A stretch of DNA of 64,000 bases from Photobacterium sp. DA100 (GCF_029223585.1 NZ_CP119423.1:1736001-1800000), one strand, 5' to 3'; shown: positions 19,077 through 29,294, counted from the stretch's first letter. The notes: a model not told the origin generated them from the letters alone. Numbers and translations are program-made.

Positions 19077-19733
19077 ATGACTGCATTTAGCGAATCTGCA
19101 TTGAAGGTGCGCCAAGCACTGGTTGAGCGTGGCCTAGAAACCCCGATGACTGACAAGGTGGTAAGCCGCGAAGAAAAGAAGGAAAAAATCGAGTATCACA
19201 TGCGTGAGATCCTCGAGCTTCTTTCACTGGATTTAACCGATGACAGCCTGGTTGAAACTCCCCATCGAATCGCGAAAATGTATGTTGACGAAGTGTTTTC
19301 TGGTCTAGATTACGCCAACTTCCCGAAGATCACCGTCATCGAGAACAAGATGAAGTGTGATGAAATGGTTCGCGTGAAAGACATTACCCTGACCAGTACC
19401 TGTGAGCACCACTTGGTGACTATTGATGGTACTGCGACAGTCGCTTACATTCCGCGCGGTAAGATCATTGGCCTGTCCAAGATCAATCGTATCGTCCGTT
19501 TCTTTGCCCAGCGCCCGCAGGTACAGGAGCGTATGACCCAACAAATTTTGGTGGCACTGCAAACCCTGCTGGAAAGCGATGATGTTGCGGTCACCATGGA
19601 TGCAACCCACTACTGCGTGAAAGCGCGCGGTGTAATGGATGCGACCAGTACCACGACGACAACAGCCTTGGGTGGTATTTTTAAGCGCAACCCAGCCACC
19701 CGCGCTGAATTTCTGCACGGCCTGCGTTAATCT
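19077..19733 (+). CDS. folE: GTP cyclohydrolase I
   Basis: A 218-residue enzyme catalysing GTP to dihydroneopterin triphosphate, the first step of folate (and pterin) synthesis. Zinc and active-site motifs are STCEHHLV, with [10 protein letters not shown] and GLSKINRIV as family signatures and a second Cys in [10 protein letters not shown]. The ATG at 19077 has GGAGG six bases upstream. A TTG 39 bases earlier is open but has no ribosome site. It has a zinc-type (FolE1) Cys/His set, so it should depend on zinc. It is divergent from moeA and followed by a terminator. Confidence 0.95.
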
Positions 19734-19770
19734 TTATTTGACGCCCATCTAGAATAATTTATTATGAAAC

Positions 19771-19801
19771 AAGCCAGTAGATAACCTACTGGCTTTTTTG
19801 T
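19771..19801 (+). terminator. Terminator after folE
   Basis: A 10-bp perfect stem AAGCCAGTAG with CTACTGGCTT, loop ATAAC, then a six-T run. Confidence 0.93.
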
Positions 19802-19836
19802 AGCTATCGTTTTTTCATCTGGATACTGAAAGGCTT

Positions 19837-20760
19837 ATGGATTTAATTAAACTATCCCGAATCAGCATGAAGCATCTCATTACACTGCATGTGATGCTGG
19901 ACACGCTCAGTGTCACTGCCAGTGCTGAGCGGTTATGCCTGAGCCCGTCCTCTGTCAGTAAAACCTTGACCCAGTTGAGGGAGAGCCTCAATGATGAGCT
20001 GTTCTACCGCCATGGTAACCAGCTTGTCGCGACGCCGCTGGCGCGCCGCCTGGGGCCAACCGTGCATCAGATGATCAACGAGATGAACCAGATGTTGACG
20101 CAGGAGGCTTTTGATCCGGCGTCTTACCAGGGGCGTTTTTCGTTGGCGATGCGCGAAAGCACCTTCGAATTGTTAGCGGCCAAGCTCAGTGCCAGAGTGT
20201 TGGAGCAAGCGCCGGGTATGCGGTTGGAAATTTGGTCGCGGGACAACATGGGTTTTGACAGCCTTGCCAAAGGCCAGTTGGATTTCATTATCTTGCCCCA
20301 TGACAAGAGCCAGCCGCCGAGCACCCAGAATAATTTGGTTTGGGAAACCTTATTAGATGACGAAATGGTGTGCTTGATGAATCCTAACCATCCGCTGGCA
20401 GGCAAGAAACTGACCATCGATGATTACCTGAGCTACGGTCACGTTGGTATTACTGATAACGACTTGAATGTGCCGTTTTTCGAGCTGCAGCTTGCCCAGC
20501 AGCACCAGAAACGCAAAATTGCGGTTCATGTGCCGGATTTTGGTGGCGCAGCCTTGATGTGCCACCACAGTGATTTGTTATTCACTTGCTCGCGTCAATG
20601 GGCCGATGTCGCTCTTCAGGCCAAAGCGTTAATCACCAAACCGTTGCCTTTCAATTACGGCGAAGTGTCTTACAGTCTTGTCTGGCACCAGCCGAGTATG
20701 AATGATCCGGCTCAGCGTTGGCTGTACGAGCAAATTATTTCGGTCGCCAAAGGGTCATAG
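19837..20760 (+). CDS. LysR-type transcriptional regulator
   Basis: A 307-residue regulator. The winged helix-turn-helix lies near residues 8-66, with SVTASAERLCLSPSSVSKTLTQLRE as recognition region and DELFYRHGNQLVATPLA as wing. The effector-binding domain covers roughly 95-300. The HTH resembles the NodD/LeuO side of the family. No divergent target gene stands next to it: folE ends upstream behind a terminator, and a convergent AraC gene follows. Its targets and ligand cannot be read from the context. Confidence 0.85.
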   Translation: MDLIKLSRISMKHLITLHVMLDTLSVTASAERLCLSPSSVSKTLTQLRESLNDELFYRHGNQLVATPLARRLGPTVHQMINEMNQMLTQEAFDPASYQGRFSLAMRESTFELLAAKLSARVLEQAPGMRLEIWSRDNMGFDSLAKGQLDFIILPHDKSQPPSTQNNLVWETLLDDEMVCLMNPNHPLAGKKLTIDDYLSYGHVGITDNDLNVPFFELQLAQQHQKRKIAVHVPDFGGAALMCHHSDLLFTCSRQWADVALQAKALITKPLPFNYGEVSYSLVWHQPSMNDPAQRWLYEQIISVAKGS

Positions 20761-20810
20761 CCTTTTGAATGTCGTACATGAAAGGAAAAGTGCTAAGTGA
20801 ATCGTAAGGC

Positions 20811-21863
20811 TTAGGTTTTGTTGCCGGCCCGAGTGCTTTTACGGTATTGCGAAGGGCTTATGCCGGTCCACTTTTGGAAGGCATGGCGAAAATTGGCACT
20901 GTCTGAAAAGCTGATGCGTTCGGCAATCTCATCCAGGCTCATGTGCGTCGTCTTTAGATAATCTTTGGCCAGGTTAGAGCGTACTTGATCCAGCAAGGAC
21001 TGATAGCTTGTGCCCAGGTTGGTCAAGCGCCGGCGAAGGGTACGTGAAGACATGGAAAAGTGGTCAGCGACCTGTTCGATGTTCGGGTAGCGTCCTGAGC
21101 ATTCAACAAAGAGCAACGAGACTTTGTCGGCCAATGTCGTAGGGTGGCTTAGCTTAGAGAGCATGTCATCGCAAGACTGCAGGCACATTTTCAACGTCAG
21201 AGGGTTGGTTGTTGGCAGTGGGCGTGCCAACCACTCCGAGTCAAAATGCCATTCGAGTTTGTTGCTGTTGAATACCACGGGGCATTGGAAGATTTCTTGG
21301 TACAGGTGGCTGTAGCTCGGCTCGGGAAAAGGAAAGTAGAGTTTCTGAGCTGGAAAGCGTGTCTGGGTGACTTCTTCGCATAGTGATTTGATGGCACTGA
21401 ACCAGTATTCGGCACAGAAACGGAGTAGTTTTGCATCGAGCTCCAGCAACTCTTCGCCACTGAATCCACCGATATCTCCATTGATCCACATTTTTTTGCG
21501 TAATACCGGACCCGCGAGGCGGAGGTATTTAAAGCCAATAAGCAGTGCCTCACCGAGAGTCGCACTGCTGAAGACGGCATAGCCGAGGACACCAAAATCA
21601 CTAAATCGAGCTTGGTTGCCTACCAGCAGGCCAAGTCCGGGCTGAGAGGATAAATCGATGGCATTAGCAAATACTGCCAATTTATCCCGGTAGCGAATGT
21701 GGGTGTTGGGCGAGGCCAGATCATCAGGTGTTAGGTTGCTGCCCGAGAGTAAGGTTTCAACAGCAATTCCTTCTTTCTCGAGCATTTTTACCAAGAGTTG
21801 AATATCTAATATACCGTAAGTGTAATCGTTGGCACTCGGGGCGTAATCAGCAATATATTCCAT
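20811..21863 (-). CDS. AraC-family transcriptional regulator with AraC-arabinose-like N-domain
   Basis: A 350-residue regulator. The N-terminal region (about 20-200) resembles the sensory domain of OruR/ArgR-type AraC proteins. The C-terminal double helix-turn-helix is at about 240-340, with HFSMSSRTLRRRLTNLGTSY, then LDEIAERISFSDSANFRHAFQKW and GISPSQYR. It is transcribed away from the aldehyde dehydrogenase gene across a 160-bp gap, the classic position of a local activator. It is likely to control the three catabolic genes at 22.0-26.9 kb in response to their substrate. The inducer is unknown. Confidence 0.88.
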   Translation of the reverse strand: MEYIADYAPSANDYTYGILDIQLLVKMLEKEGIAVETLLSGSNLTPDDLASPNTHIRYRDKLAVFANAIDLSSQPGLGLLVGNQARFSDFGVLGYAVFSSATLGEALLIGFKYLRLAGPVLRKKMWINGDIGGFSGEELLELDAKLLRFCAEYWFSAIKSLCEEVTQTRFPAQKLYFPFPEPSYSHLYQEIFQCPVVFNSNKLEWHFDSEWLARPLPTTNPLTLKMCLQSCDDMLSKLSHPTTLADKVSLLFVECSGRYPNIEQVADHFSMSSRTLRRRLTNLGTSYQSLLDQVRSNLAKDYLKTTHMSLDEIAERISFSDSANFRHAFQKWTGISPSQYRKSTRAGNKT

Positions 21864-22023
21864 ATTTTCATTCTAGATTGACCATACGCAACAGATTACC
21901 ACAAACATTTACTCACTTTATTGGGTTGTCCGTATTTCACCTATTATTGTCTGCTTGCGACCTGTGATTAATGTTAATCAAATGTTGTACTGTGACGGTA
22001 TTACTATGAGGTGAATTTTTACT

Positions 22024-23499
22024 ATGAGTGAACCGTGTATTGTCGCCAATCAACAAACGATGCCACATGATTCCAGTCAAGTTGATGATTTGAATGATAA
22101 ATTCATAGCCTTGCAACGTGCTTTCAGACAAGAACCGTATCCAAGTATTCCATTGAGGAAAGAGCGTCTAACAGCGCTGAAATCCCAGTTGAGCCGCTAT
22201 CAGCAGCTGCTGGCTGATGCCATGAGCCTTGATTTTGGCTATCGCTCGCACACGGAGTCTATCCTGGCTGACGTGCTGGCGCCGATTTTAGATATCAACC
22301 ATGTACTCAGTCACATCAAGCGGTGGTCAAAGCCAAGCCGTAGGCCGACAGAGTGGCTATTTAAAGGCAATAAGCTTCAGGTGCGCTATCAACCCAAGGG
22401 GATTGTCGGCATTATCTGCCCGTGGAACTTCCCTTTGTATCTATCAATCGGGCCGATGATCACGGCGTTGGCAGCGGGTAATCGCTGCATGATCAAAATG
22501 CCACCCAACTGCCCGCAAACCACCGTAGTACTCAAGCGGATGCTGGCCGAGATCTACAGTGAGGATCTGGTGTGTATTATTGAGGGGGAGCATCCCCAAG
22601 CGATGGAGATTTCCCACCTGCCTTTCGACCATCTGGTTTTCACTGGCTCACCGGCAAGCGGCAAACATATCATGGCCAATGCTGCGGCCAATTTGACCCC
22701 TGTAACGCTTGAGCTGGGGGGTAAGTCACCGGCTATTGTGTTTGATGACTATGAGATAGAAAAAGCAGCTGAACGCATCGCCCACGGCAAAGGGCTCAAC
22801 TCGGGGCAGATCTGTATTGCCCCGGACTACGCCATGGTACCAAGGGAAAAAGTCGAGAATTTTGTTGCTGCCGTGCAGAAGGCAAACCGAGCAATGTACC
22901 CGAGCCTGAGTGGTAACCCCGATATCACGAACTTAGTCGATGAGGCGCAAGAAGCCCGATTTCTGGCGCTGGTGGAGGACGCCGAGCAAAAAGGTGCGGT
23001 CATTGTTCGCTGCGGTGAGAAGGGGGAGGGGCGTCAGTATCCGTTGCATATCGTTACTTCACTGTCGCCGGCGATGCGCATTTGCCAAGAGGAAATTTTT
23101 GGACCACTGTTACCCGTCTACGGGTATGACGAACTCGATGATGTTGTCGAGCATATCCAGTCGCGGCCCCGGCCACTGGCCTGTTACTTGTTCAGCCATG
23201 ATACTGAGCGGCGGGAATGGGTGCTGACCCATACCCATAGTGGAGGCGTTACCATCAATGATTGGGGGTGGCATGTACTCAACCATGCAGTGCCTTTTGG
23301 TGGTACGGGCAACTCTGGAATAGGTAACTACCATGGAGAAGAAGGTTTTCGTGAACTAAGCCATGCCCGCTCGGTATTGGAAATGAAGCCTTGGTTTCCG
23401 ATCCAAATTTTCAGTCCACCATATGGCGGCCTGCTACAACGTTTGATATTGCGAATGTTCGTTGGCAAGCCTGATCCCAGCTTGATTGATAAAAAATAA
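22024..23499 (+). CDS. Aldehyde dehydrogenase, coniferyl-aldehyde dehydrogenase type
   Basis: A 491-residue NAD(P)-dependent aldehyde dehydrogenase oxidising an aldehyde to its acid. PWNFPLYLS near residue 136 and the Glu in LELGGKSP near 230 are seen. The catalytic Cys is in GQICIAPDY near residue 264. The C-terminal part has PFGGTGNSGIGNYHGEEGF. The pattern fits the coniferyl-aldehyde/long-chain aldehyde subgroup (AlkH-like). First gene of a likely operon with the acyl-CoA ligase and GMC oxidoreductase. The exact aldehyde, aliphatic or aromatic, is not shown by sequence. Confidence 0.87.
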   Translation: MSEPCIVANQQTMPHDSSQVDDLNDKFIALQRAFRQEPYPSIPLRKERLTALKSQLSRYQQLLADAMSLDFGYRSHTESILADVLAPILDINHVLSHIKRWSKPSRRPTEWLFKGNKLQVRYQPKGIVGIICPWNFPLYLSIGPMITALAAGNRCMIKMPPNCPQTTVVLKRMLAEIYSEDLVCIIEGEHPQAMEISHLPFDHLVFTGSPASGKHIMANAAANLTPVTLELGGKSPAIVFDDYEIEKAAERIAHGKGLNSGQICIAPDYAMVPREKVENFVAAVQKANRAMYPSLSGNPDITNLVDEAQEARFLALVEDAEQKGAVIVRCGEKGEGRQYPLHIVTSLSPAMRICQEEIFGPLLPVYGYDELDDVVEHIQSRPRPLACYLFSHDTERREWVLTHTHSGGVTINDWGWHVLNHAVPFGGTGNSGIGNYHGEEGFRELSHARSVLEMKPWFPIQIFSPPYGGLLQRLILRMFVGKPDPSLIDKK

Positions 23500-23613
23500 T
23501 AGCAGTCGTTGTAACTCGTTATTTAAAGGCTCACTAGTGTGAAATAACAGCGCTAGTGGGCCAAGCAGTACCCCTTTTCTAATGTGAAATAAAGCCATAA
23601 CAAGAGGTCGTAA

Positions 23614-25164
23614 ATGCTGAATCTTGCTGTAAATCTAGAACGCTGTGCAACATTGTATCCATCCAAAAATGCACTAACGTGTGCGGGTCAAAATCTTAGC
23701 TTTAGCCAGTTGAACGTGTTGGCCAATCAGATTGCCAACGGGTTGAAAGGGCTCGGCTTGGTGCCCGGGGACAAAGTCGCGCTTTCATCTCCGAACCTGC
23801 CGTACTTCCCTGCTATCTATTATGGAATCTTAAAAGCTGGCTGTACGGTCGTGCCTCTTAATGTCTTATTCAAAGCCAGAGAGGTCGCATACCACCTGGA
23901 AGACTCAGAAGCAAAAGCCTACTTTTGTTTTGAAGGGACTCCCGAGATGCCGATTGGGGAGATGGGACGTAGTGGGTTTACTCAGGCAAGCAGCTGTAAA
24001 CACTTTATTCAAATTCCAACCCCCGGACATACTGTGCCTGCTCATGAGGGAGAAATCCATTTTGCTGAGTGGGTCGAGAAGCAATCTACATATTGTGATG
24101 TTTACCCCAGTGCCGGGGATGATACTGCGGTGATCCTCTACACCTCGGGCACGACGGGGCGACCGAAGGGGGCAGAGCTGACGCATACGAATATGCTGAC
24201 CAATGCCATGGCGTCGCAAAATCTGATGCGGCTGTCTAAGCTGGATACGACTCTTATCACCTTGCCGTTATTCCATAGCTTTGGCCAAACAGTGTTGATG
24301 AATGCATCGATACTGAGTGGCAGTAGTATGGTCCTGATCCCCAGATTTGATCCCGACGCGGTACTGGAAGCGCTTGATGCGTATCAAGTTACGGTTTTTG
24401 CCGGTGTCCCGACGATGTATATCGCCTTGTTGGCGGCTTGTGAACATCATCAATCGCTGATAGAGCGGTTGTCGGAGAAGCTGAGGCTAGGCATTTCTGG
24501 CGGCGCCTCTATGCCGGTTGAGATCATTAAGCAATTTGAAAGTCGGTTCAATATTCCGATCCTTGAGGGGTACGGGCTATCTGAAACCGCCCCTGTCGCC
24601 ACATTTAACCATGTTGATGCCAAGCGTATTCCCGGTAGTGTCGGCCAACCTCTGTGTGCAACGGCGATCAAAATTATTGATTTGAACGGCGATGATGTAC
24701 CCGCGGGCGAGCTTGGCGAAATCTGTATTAATAGCCCGAGTGTCATGAAGGGCTATTACAACCGTCCGGAAGCCACTGAGGAAGTGTTGGTGGACGGCTG
24801 GTTTCGCACCGGGGATATCGGCCGGCTCGATAGTAACGGTTACCTCTACATTGTTGACCGTATAAAGGAAATGATTGTGCGCGGTGGCTATAACGTCTAT
24901 CCACGCGAGGTAGAAGAAATCCTCATGGCGCACGAAGCCGTGGCAATGGTTGCTGTTGTTGGGTTACCCCATGCCGTACATGGCGAAGAAATACATGCGT
25001 TTGTTGTCTTGGATAACAACCACGAAGCGGATGAACAAACCCTCAAGGCATGGTGTAAAGCTCAGTTGGCCGATTATAAATACCCAAGGCACGTTCATTT
25101 TAGGGCGCAATTGCCGATGAGTGCGACAGGCAAGATTTTAAAGCGAAAACTCACCGCAGAATAA
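23614..25164 (+). CDS. Medium/long-chain acyl-CoA ligase (AMP-forming)
   Basis: A 516-residue ANL-superfamily ligase activating a carboxylic acid with ATP and CoA. The P-loop is ILYTSGTTGRPKGAELTH near residue 175. GYGLSETAP and GWFRTGDIGRLDSNGYLYIVDRIKEMI are in order, and the catalytic Lys is in ATGKILKRKL near the C terminus. The ribosome site AGAGG precedes the ATG. It lies 114 bp after the aldehyde dehydrogenase and 12 bp before the GMC gene. In context it would activate the acid made by that dehydrogenase for beta-oxidation, like AlkK. Confidence 0.88.
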   Translation: MLNLAVNLERCATLYPSKNALTCAGQNLSFSQLNVLANQIANGLKGLGLVPGDKVALSSPNLPYFPAIYYGILKAGCTVVPLNVLFKAREVAYHLEDSEAKAYFCFEGTPEMPIGEMGRSGFTQASSCKHFIQIPTPGHTVPAHEGEIHFAEWVEKQSTYCDVYPSAGDDTAVILYTSGTTGRPKGAELTHTNMLTNAMASQNLMRLSKLDTTLITLPLFHSFGQTVLMNASILSGSSMVLIPRFDPDAVLEALDAYQVTVFAGVPTMYIALLAACEHHQSLIERLSEKLRLGISGGASMPVEIIKQFESRFNIPILEGYGLSETAPVATFNHVDAKRIPGSVGQPLCATAIKIIDLNGDDVPAGELGEICINSPSVMKGYYNRPEATEEVLVDGWFRTGDIGRLDSNGYLYIVDRIKEMIVRGGYNVYPREVEEILMAHEAVAMVAVVGLPHAVHGEEIHAFVVLDNNHEADEQTLKAWCKAQLADYKYPRHVHFRAQLPMSATGKILKRKLTAE

Positions 25165-25176
25165 GTCAGGAGCAGC

Positions 25177-26850
25177 ATGATGAAGGACTATGACTATATT
25201 GTTGTCGGCGGTGGCTCAGCAGGCTGTGTACTGGCCGCTCGGTTATCAGAGGACCCGCAAGTGACAGTCTGTTTAGTCGAGGCGGGTGGGACAGATAACA
25301 GTATGCTTATTCGTGCGCCTATTGGATCTGTCGCGATGTTGCCCACCAAGCTGAATAACTGGGCCTTTGAGACCGTTCCCCAGCCGGGGCTCAATGGCCG
25401 TAAGGGGTATCAGCCCAGAGGAAAAACCTTGGGGGGCTCAAGTTCAATTAACGCCATGATGTACGCCCGGGGACATCAAGCTGATTATGATCATTGGGCT
25501 AGCCTCGGCAATGAGGGATGGAGTTACCAAGAGTGCTTGCCGTATTTCAAGAAAGCAGAGAGTAACGAGATCCATGCCGATGAGTACCATGGCCAAGGGG
25601 GACCATTGAATGTCACGGATCTCCAGTGCCCGAGCAGCTTGTTAGCGCATTATCTCAACGCTTGTGAGTCAATCGGGATCCCGGCGAACCCCGATGTCAA
25701 TGGTGAACAGCAGTTCGGCGCCATGGCAACGCAAGTGACCCAGAAAAACGGTGAGCGATGCAGCGCGGCAAGGGCGTACCTCACGCCCAATAGAGATCGT
25801 GAGAATCTGACGGTGTTGACCAAGGCAACCACAACGCGCGTGGTGGTTGAAGGTAAGCGAGCCGTGGGGGTGGAATACAGTAAAGGAGGCCAGCACAAGG
25901 TCATTACCGCAACCCAAGAAGTGATTATCAGCGCCGGGGCGTTTGGCTCTCCGCAATTGCTGCAACTTTCGGGGATAGGGCGCGGAAAAGATATTGCTCC
26001 CTTGGGTATTGATGTGATCCATGAATTGCCGGGGGTTGGTGAAAATTTGCAGGATCATATCGATTTAGTTCACAGCTTCGAATGCTGCAGCCGGTATGAC
26101 ACGTTTGGTTTCTCTTCAAGAATGCTGGCCACCATGAGCAAGGCTCTGCCGCAATGGCTGCTCAAGCGTCGTGGGAAAGTAACCAGCAATTTTGCCGAAG
26201 GGATCGGTTTCTTTTATTCAGAACCCAATGTCACCATTCCTGATCTTGAATTCGTGTTTGTGGTCGCCATCGTTGATGACCACGCCCGTAAAATTCATCT
26301 TCAGCACGGTTTTAGCTGCCATTTAACGTTATTGAGACCCAAAAGCCGGGGTACCGTCAAGCTGGAGAGCGCCGATCCGTTTGCGCCGCCCCGGATTGAT
26401 CCCCAATTCTTCTCTCATCCCGATGATCTGCCAGTGATGATTGCGGGGTGGAAAAAACAGAAACAGATGCTGATGAGCAAGGCATTCGACGGAATCAGAG
26501 GGGCAGAGCTATATCCCGTTGATGAGTGCGACAATGCCGCAATAGAGCAAGATATTCGTAATAGAGCCGATACACAATACCATCCCGTCGGGACATGTAA
26601 AATGGGGCCAAGCTCTGATCCTATGGCTGTTGTCGATAGTGAGCTGCGAGTCCATGGCCTGGAAGGATTGAGGGTGGTAGACGCATCAATCATGCCGACC
26701 TTGGTGGGGGCAAACACCAATGCCCCGACAATTATGATTGCGGAAAAAGCGGCCGACAAAATAAAAGCGGCACGCACTGAGAAATGGCAGCGCACCAAGC
26801 AAGCCGGTACGGCTGATAAAAGCCACTCAGTGGCTGAGCTTGGAGAATAA
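25177..26850 (+). CDS. GMC-family FAD alcohol dehydrogenase (AlkJ/BetA-like)
   Basis: A 557-residue flavoprotein. The FAD-binding motif is [21 protein letters not shown] at residues 5-25. GMC signatures include [20 protein letters not shown] and [17 protein letters not shown]. The active-site His region is HPVGTCKMG near residue 470, and the C-terminal signature includes [27 protein letters not shown]. Choline dehydrogenase BetA is a near relative, but betB and betI are absent; the adjoining aldehyde dehydrogenase and acyl-CoA ligase suggest a primary alcohol substrate, as for AlkJ. Probably membrane-associated and quinone-reducing, which is inferred from the family. Confidence 0.85.
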   Translation: MMKDYDYIVVGGGSAGCVLAARLSEDPQVTVCLVEAGGTDNSMLIRAPIGSVAMLPTKLNNWAFETVPQPGLNGRKGYQPRGKTLGGSSSINAMMYARGHQADYDHWASLGNEGWSYQECLPYFKKAESNEIHADEYHGQGGPLNVTDLQCPSSLLAHYLNACESIGIPANPDVNGEQQFGAMATQVTQKNGERCSAARAYLTPNRDRENLTVLTKATTTRVVVEGKRAVGVEYSKGGQHKVITATQEVIISAGAFGSPQLLQLSGIGRGKDIAPLGIDVIHELPGVGENLQDHIDLVHSFECCSRYDTFGFSSRMLATMSKALPQWLLKRRGKVTSNFAEGIGFFYSEPNVTIPDLEFVFVVAIVDDHARKIHLQHGFSCHLTLLRPKSRGTVKLESADPFAPPRIDPQFFSHPDDLPVMIAGWKKQKQMLMSKAFDGIRGAELYPVDECDNAAIEQDIRNRADTQYHPVGTCKMGPSSDPMAVVDSELRVHGLEGLRVVDASIMPTLVGANTNAPTIMIAEKAADKIKAARTEKWQRTKQAGTADKSHSVAELGE

Positions 26851-26861
26851 TGGCAAAGCCC

Positions 26862-26899
26862 GTGTTATCTCCAACCGATGAAATGGGGGGAGATAACAC
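26862..26899. terminator. Perfect hairpin between convergent GMC and yjjW genes
   Basis: An 11-bp perfect stem GTGTTATCTCC with GGAGATAACAC and a 16-base loop. There is no clear T run on either side, so termination is inferred mainly from its place between two gene ends. Confidence 0.55.
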
Positions 26900-26911
26900 A
26901 GCTCTGAGAAT

Positions 26912-27781
26912 TTAAGCCAGGGGCTCACGATACAGAACACGCAGGCCTCGTTGGGTTAACTGCTTTGCAAACGCGTTTATCTGAGACGCGCTGCAAGGCG
27001 GCCACTCAAGGGCCGGGCCCGTTACCCCATGGTGCTGAAAGGCATTTAGCCTGATAGTTGTGCGTAGCGGAAGGGCTGATAAATAGTGCGCCAACGCATC
27101 AATTTCCTGCTCGAAATCTGTGATCGCCGGGATATGCAGCAGTCTGACTTCTTCCAGCTTATCGTGCTTGCCAAGCCAATCGATAGTTTGCATTACCCTG
27201 TGATGGCTGCGACCTGTCAGCCAACGGTGGGTTTCTTCCTGCCACGCTTTCAGATCAACCATCGCGCCGTCCAATACCGGTAGCAGTTTCTCCCATCCAG
27301 TTCGGCTCAGGCTTCCGTTGGAATCTACCATGCAGGTGAGATGGCGCAAGCTTGGATCGGCCTTGATTGCGTTAAAGAGTTCGACAATGAACGGCAGCTG
27401 AAGCGTAGCCTCGCCACCACTGACGGTGATCCCCGATAAAAACAGCTGATGCTTGCGGACAAGCTGCAATATGTCATTAACATTCATGGTTTGGGTCTTG
27501 GGATTCGACTGGTTAGGACAAACGGCCAAGCAGCGATCGCAATGGGTGCATAGCTCTGCATTCCACCTGATGTGGCCTTCACTCATCGAAAGCGCATTGC
27601 TTGGGCAGGGGGCAACGCAGTCCCCGCAGTGGTTGCAGATCCCGATAGTATGCGGGTTGTGGCAATTCTTGCACTGGTAGTTACACCCTTGCAGGAAGAT
27701 AACGAGCCTGTTGCCAGGCCCGTCGACACACGAGAAATTGAGGATCTTACTGACTGTCGCAGTAGCGCGGCGCTTGCTCAT
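26912..27781 (-). CDS. yjjW: Glycyl-radical enzyme activase YjjW
   Basis: A 289-residue radical-SAM protein. The CxxxCxxC cluster motif is at Cys33, 37 and 40. Two ferredoxin-like 4Fe-4S motifs follow, at Cys49/52/55/59 and Cys78/81/84/88. GITVSGGEATLQ is the conserved SAM-binding strand. It should abstract hydrogen from the Gly of YjjI to make the radical. Its start overlaps the end of yjjI by 35 bases, so the two are probably translationally coupled. The extra Fe-S domain suits strictly anaerobic use. Confidence 0.93.
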   Translation of the reverse strand: MSKRRATATVSKILNFSCVDGPGNRLVIFLQGCNYQCKNCHNPHTIGICNHCGDCVAPCPSNALSMSEGHIRWNAELCTHCDRCLAVCPNQSNPKTQTMNVNDILQLVRKHQLFLSGITVSGGEATLQLPFIVELFNAIKADPSLRHLTCMVDSNGSLSRTGWEKLLPVLDGAMVDLKAWQEETHRWLTGRSHHRVMQTIDWLGKHDKLEEVRLLHIPAITDFEQEIDALAHYLSALPLRTTIRLNAFQHHGVTGPALEWPPCSASQINAFAKQLTQRGLRVLYREPLA

Positions 27782-29282
27782 GGCTCACAACTCGTGGTTT
27801 GCGATTGAGGATACCGGTATTCGCGGCAGCCTCAGCGCCTAGTCCGGTGGTGTTGGTGCGGGAGCCTTGCTCTTTGAACTTGGCGATATCGGACAGTTTG
27901 ATCATGTAGCCAGTCACGCGGACCAGATCGTTGGAGTGGACATTGGCGGTAAACTCACGAAAGCCGATAGCTAGCGCGCCTTTACAGAGCTGATACATGG
28001 CCTCAGGGTTGGATTTGACCGTTTCATCAATGGTCAGAATATCGCTGATACCGGATGTATAGTACTGGTGATGCTGAGCCAATGCCTGGATATGGCTTAC
28101 CGGATCCGGCTCGGTGCCATATGGGATGCGAACGCCCGGAGTGACATCTTCATCAAGGCTGATCCCGCCTTGGGCATGAAGCAGGGCGCGGCCATGGTAG
28201 CCATATTTAACCGGTGTGGATGTGACAATGTCACTCAGGGCTTTAGAGATTCGGTGGCCGAGTTCATTTGCTGCCGGCTGGTGGCCATACTTTTCGGCCC
28301 GGCCGTCTTTTTCCAGCAGGGTATTAACCGCTTCTGCCATGCCATAGATGCCAAACATCGGAGCAAAACGGCTTTCGTCAATTAAGCCCTCCTGCACTAA
28401 AAAGCTATTAAAGAAGCCTGATTGCTCGTGCAAATAAGCTGAGCGGGCCTCGATCAGCTCGTACATGGTTTGGCAGTAGTTCGGCAGGGTTGCGTGAAAG
28501 AAGTCTTCGCTTGATGACGCCTTGCGTGCGACTTCTTTGAGGTTCATGCGAACCAGGGTGTTGGCCCCGCCTGCCAATGGCAGTGAGTTATAGCAACTGA
28601 CAATACCGAAGCCGGTGTTGTCATAGGCATGGGCGTGGATAGGGTAGTTAGCAATATGTGGTTTGCTGCACTCGCAGATGTTGTGGCTGGCCTGCCGCAG
28701 GAGAGCGTCTGGCGTGATCTCCGGATCATACATAAAGGTCAAGTTAGGGGCGACCTGCTTGAGCTCGGCATCGACGCGGAGAATAGTACGGCAGATGACA
28801 TTGTCCGTTGGACCGATATTTACGTGCATGAAAGCATCTGGCAGGGTGCGATCAAGCATGATCCAGAACAGGCGCAGCTTGCGGTAAATTGTTTCTGCAT
28901 CGAGCCCTTCGGCGTAAGGCAGTAAGACATCATCGAGTTGGCCAAGGTAGACAGGAATATTCGTGACCGATGGTACATGGTGATAGAGGATAGTCAGATG
29001 GTTAAGTGCTTCGTCGAAATCCTTGGCAGGTGGCAATTCTAAATATACAGAGCCTTGCTGAAGGAACTTGGCATAATCCGGCAGGACATAGCGTGGTTTG
29101 AAAGGCGCATTACCTTCAAACATATCACACAAGATATTGTCTTCAATCGCGGTTTTGACCGACTCCGTGATCTCTGGATAGGGCAGGCTGGCATCGGCTT
29201 CTAAGGCAAGGTATTGGCTCTTTTGCTTCGGAGAAAGAGTCGGGTCGTTGATGATTTGTCTGAATTTATCTTGAATGCTCAT
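27747..29282 (-). CDS. yjjI: YjjI-family glycyl-radical enzyme
   Basis: About 511 residues, in the DUF3029/YjjI family, which is shorter than pyruvate formate-lyase (about 760). The C-terminal radical motif is RVTGYMIKL, with the radical Gly about 54 residues from the end. Cysteines in HNICECSKP are candidate active-site thiols. The reaction of YjjI is not established to my knowledge. I prefer the ATG at 29282 (MSIQDKF), but an ATG four codons upstream (29294) is equally open, and neither has a strong ribosome site. It forms an operon with yjjW. Confidence 0.9.
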   Translation of the reverse strand: MSIQDKFRQIINDPTLSPKQKSQYLALEADASLPYPEITESVKTAIEDNILCDMFEGNAPFKPRYVLPDYAKFLQQGSVYLELPPAKDFDEALNHLTILYHHVPSVTNIPVYLGQLDDVLLPYAEGLDAETIYRKLRLFWIMLDRTLPDAFMHVNIGPTDNVICRTILRVDAELKQVAPNLTFMYDPEITPDALLRQASHNICECSKPHIANYPIHAHAYDNTGFGIVSCYNSLPLAGGANTLVRMNLKEVARKASSSEDFFHATLPNYCQTMYELIEARSAYLHEQSGFFNSFLVQEGLIDESRFAPMFGIYGMAEAVNTLLEKDGRAEKYGHQPAANELGHRISKALSDIVTSTPVKYGYHGRALLHAQGGISLDEDVTPGVRIPYGTEPDPVSHIQALAQHHQYYTSGISDILTIDETVKSNPEAMYQLCKGALAIGFREFTANVHSNDLVRVTGYMIKLSDIAKFKEQGSRTNTTGLGAEAAANTGILNRKPRVVSHEQAPRYCDSQ

Positions 29283-29294
29283 GCTATTAACCAT

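Noticed and set aside
25177..26850. GMC gene as choline dehydrogenase betA
   Set aside because: No betB, betI or betaine transporter adjoins it; the aldehyde dehydrogenase and acyl-CoA ligase fit an alcohol pathway better.
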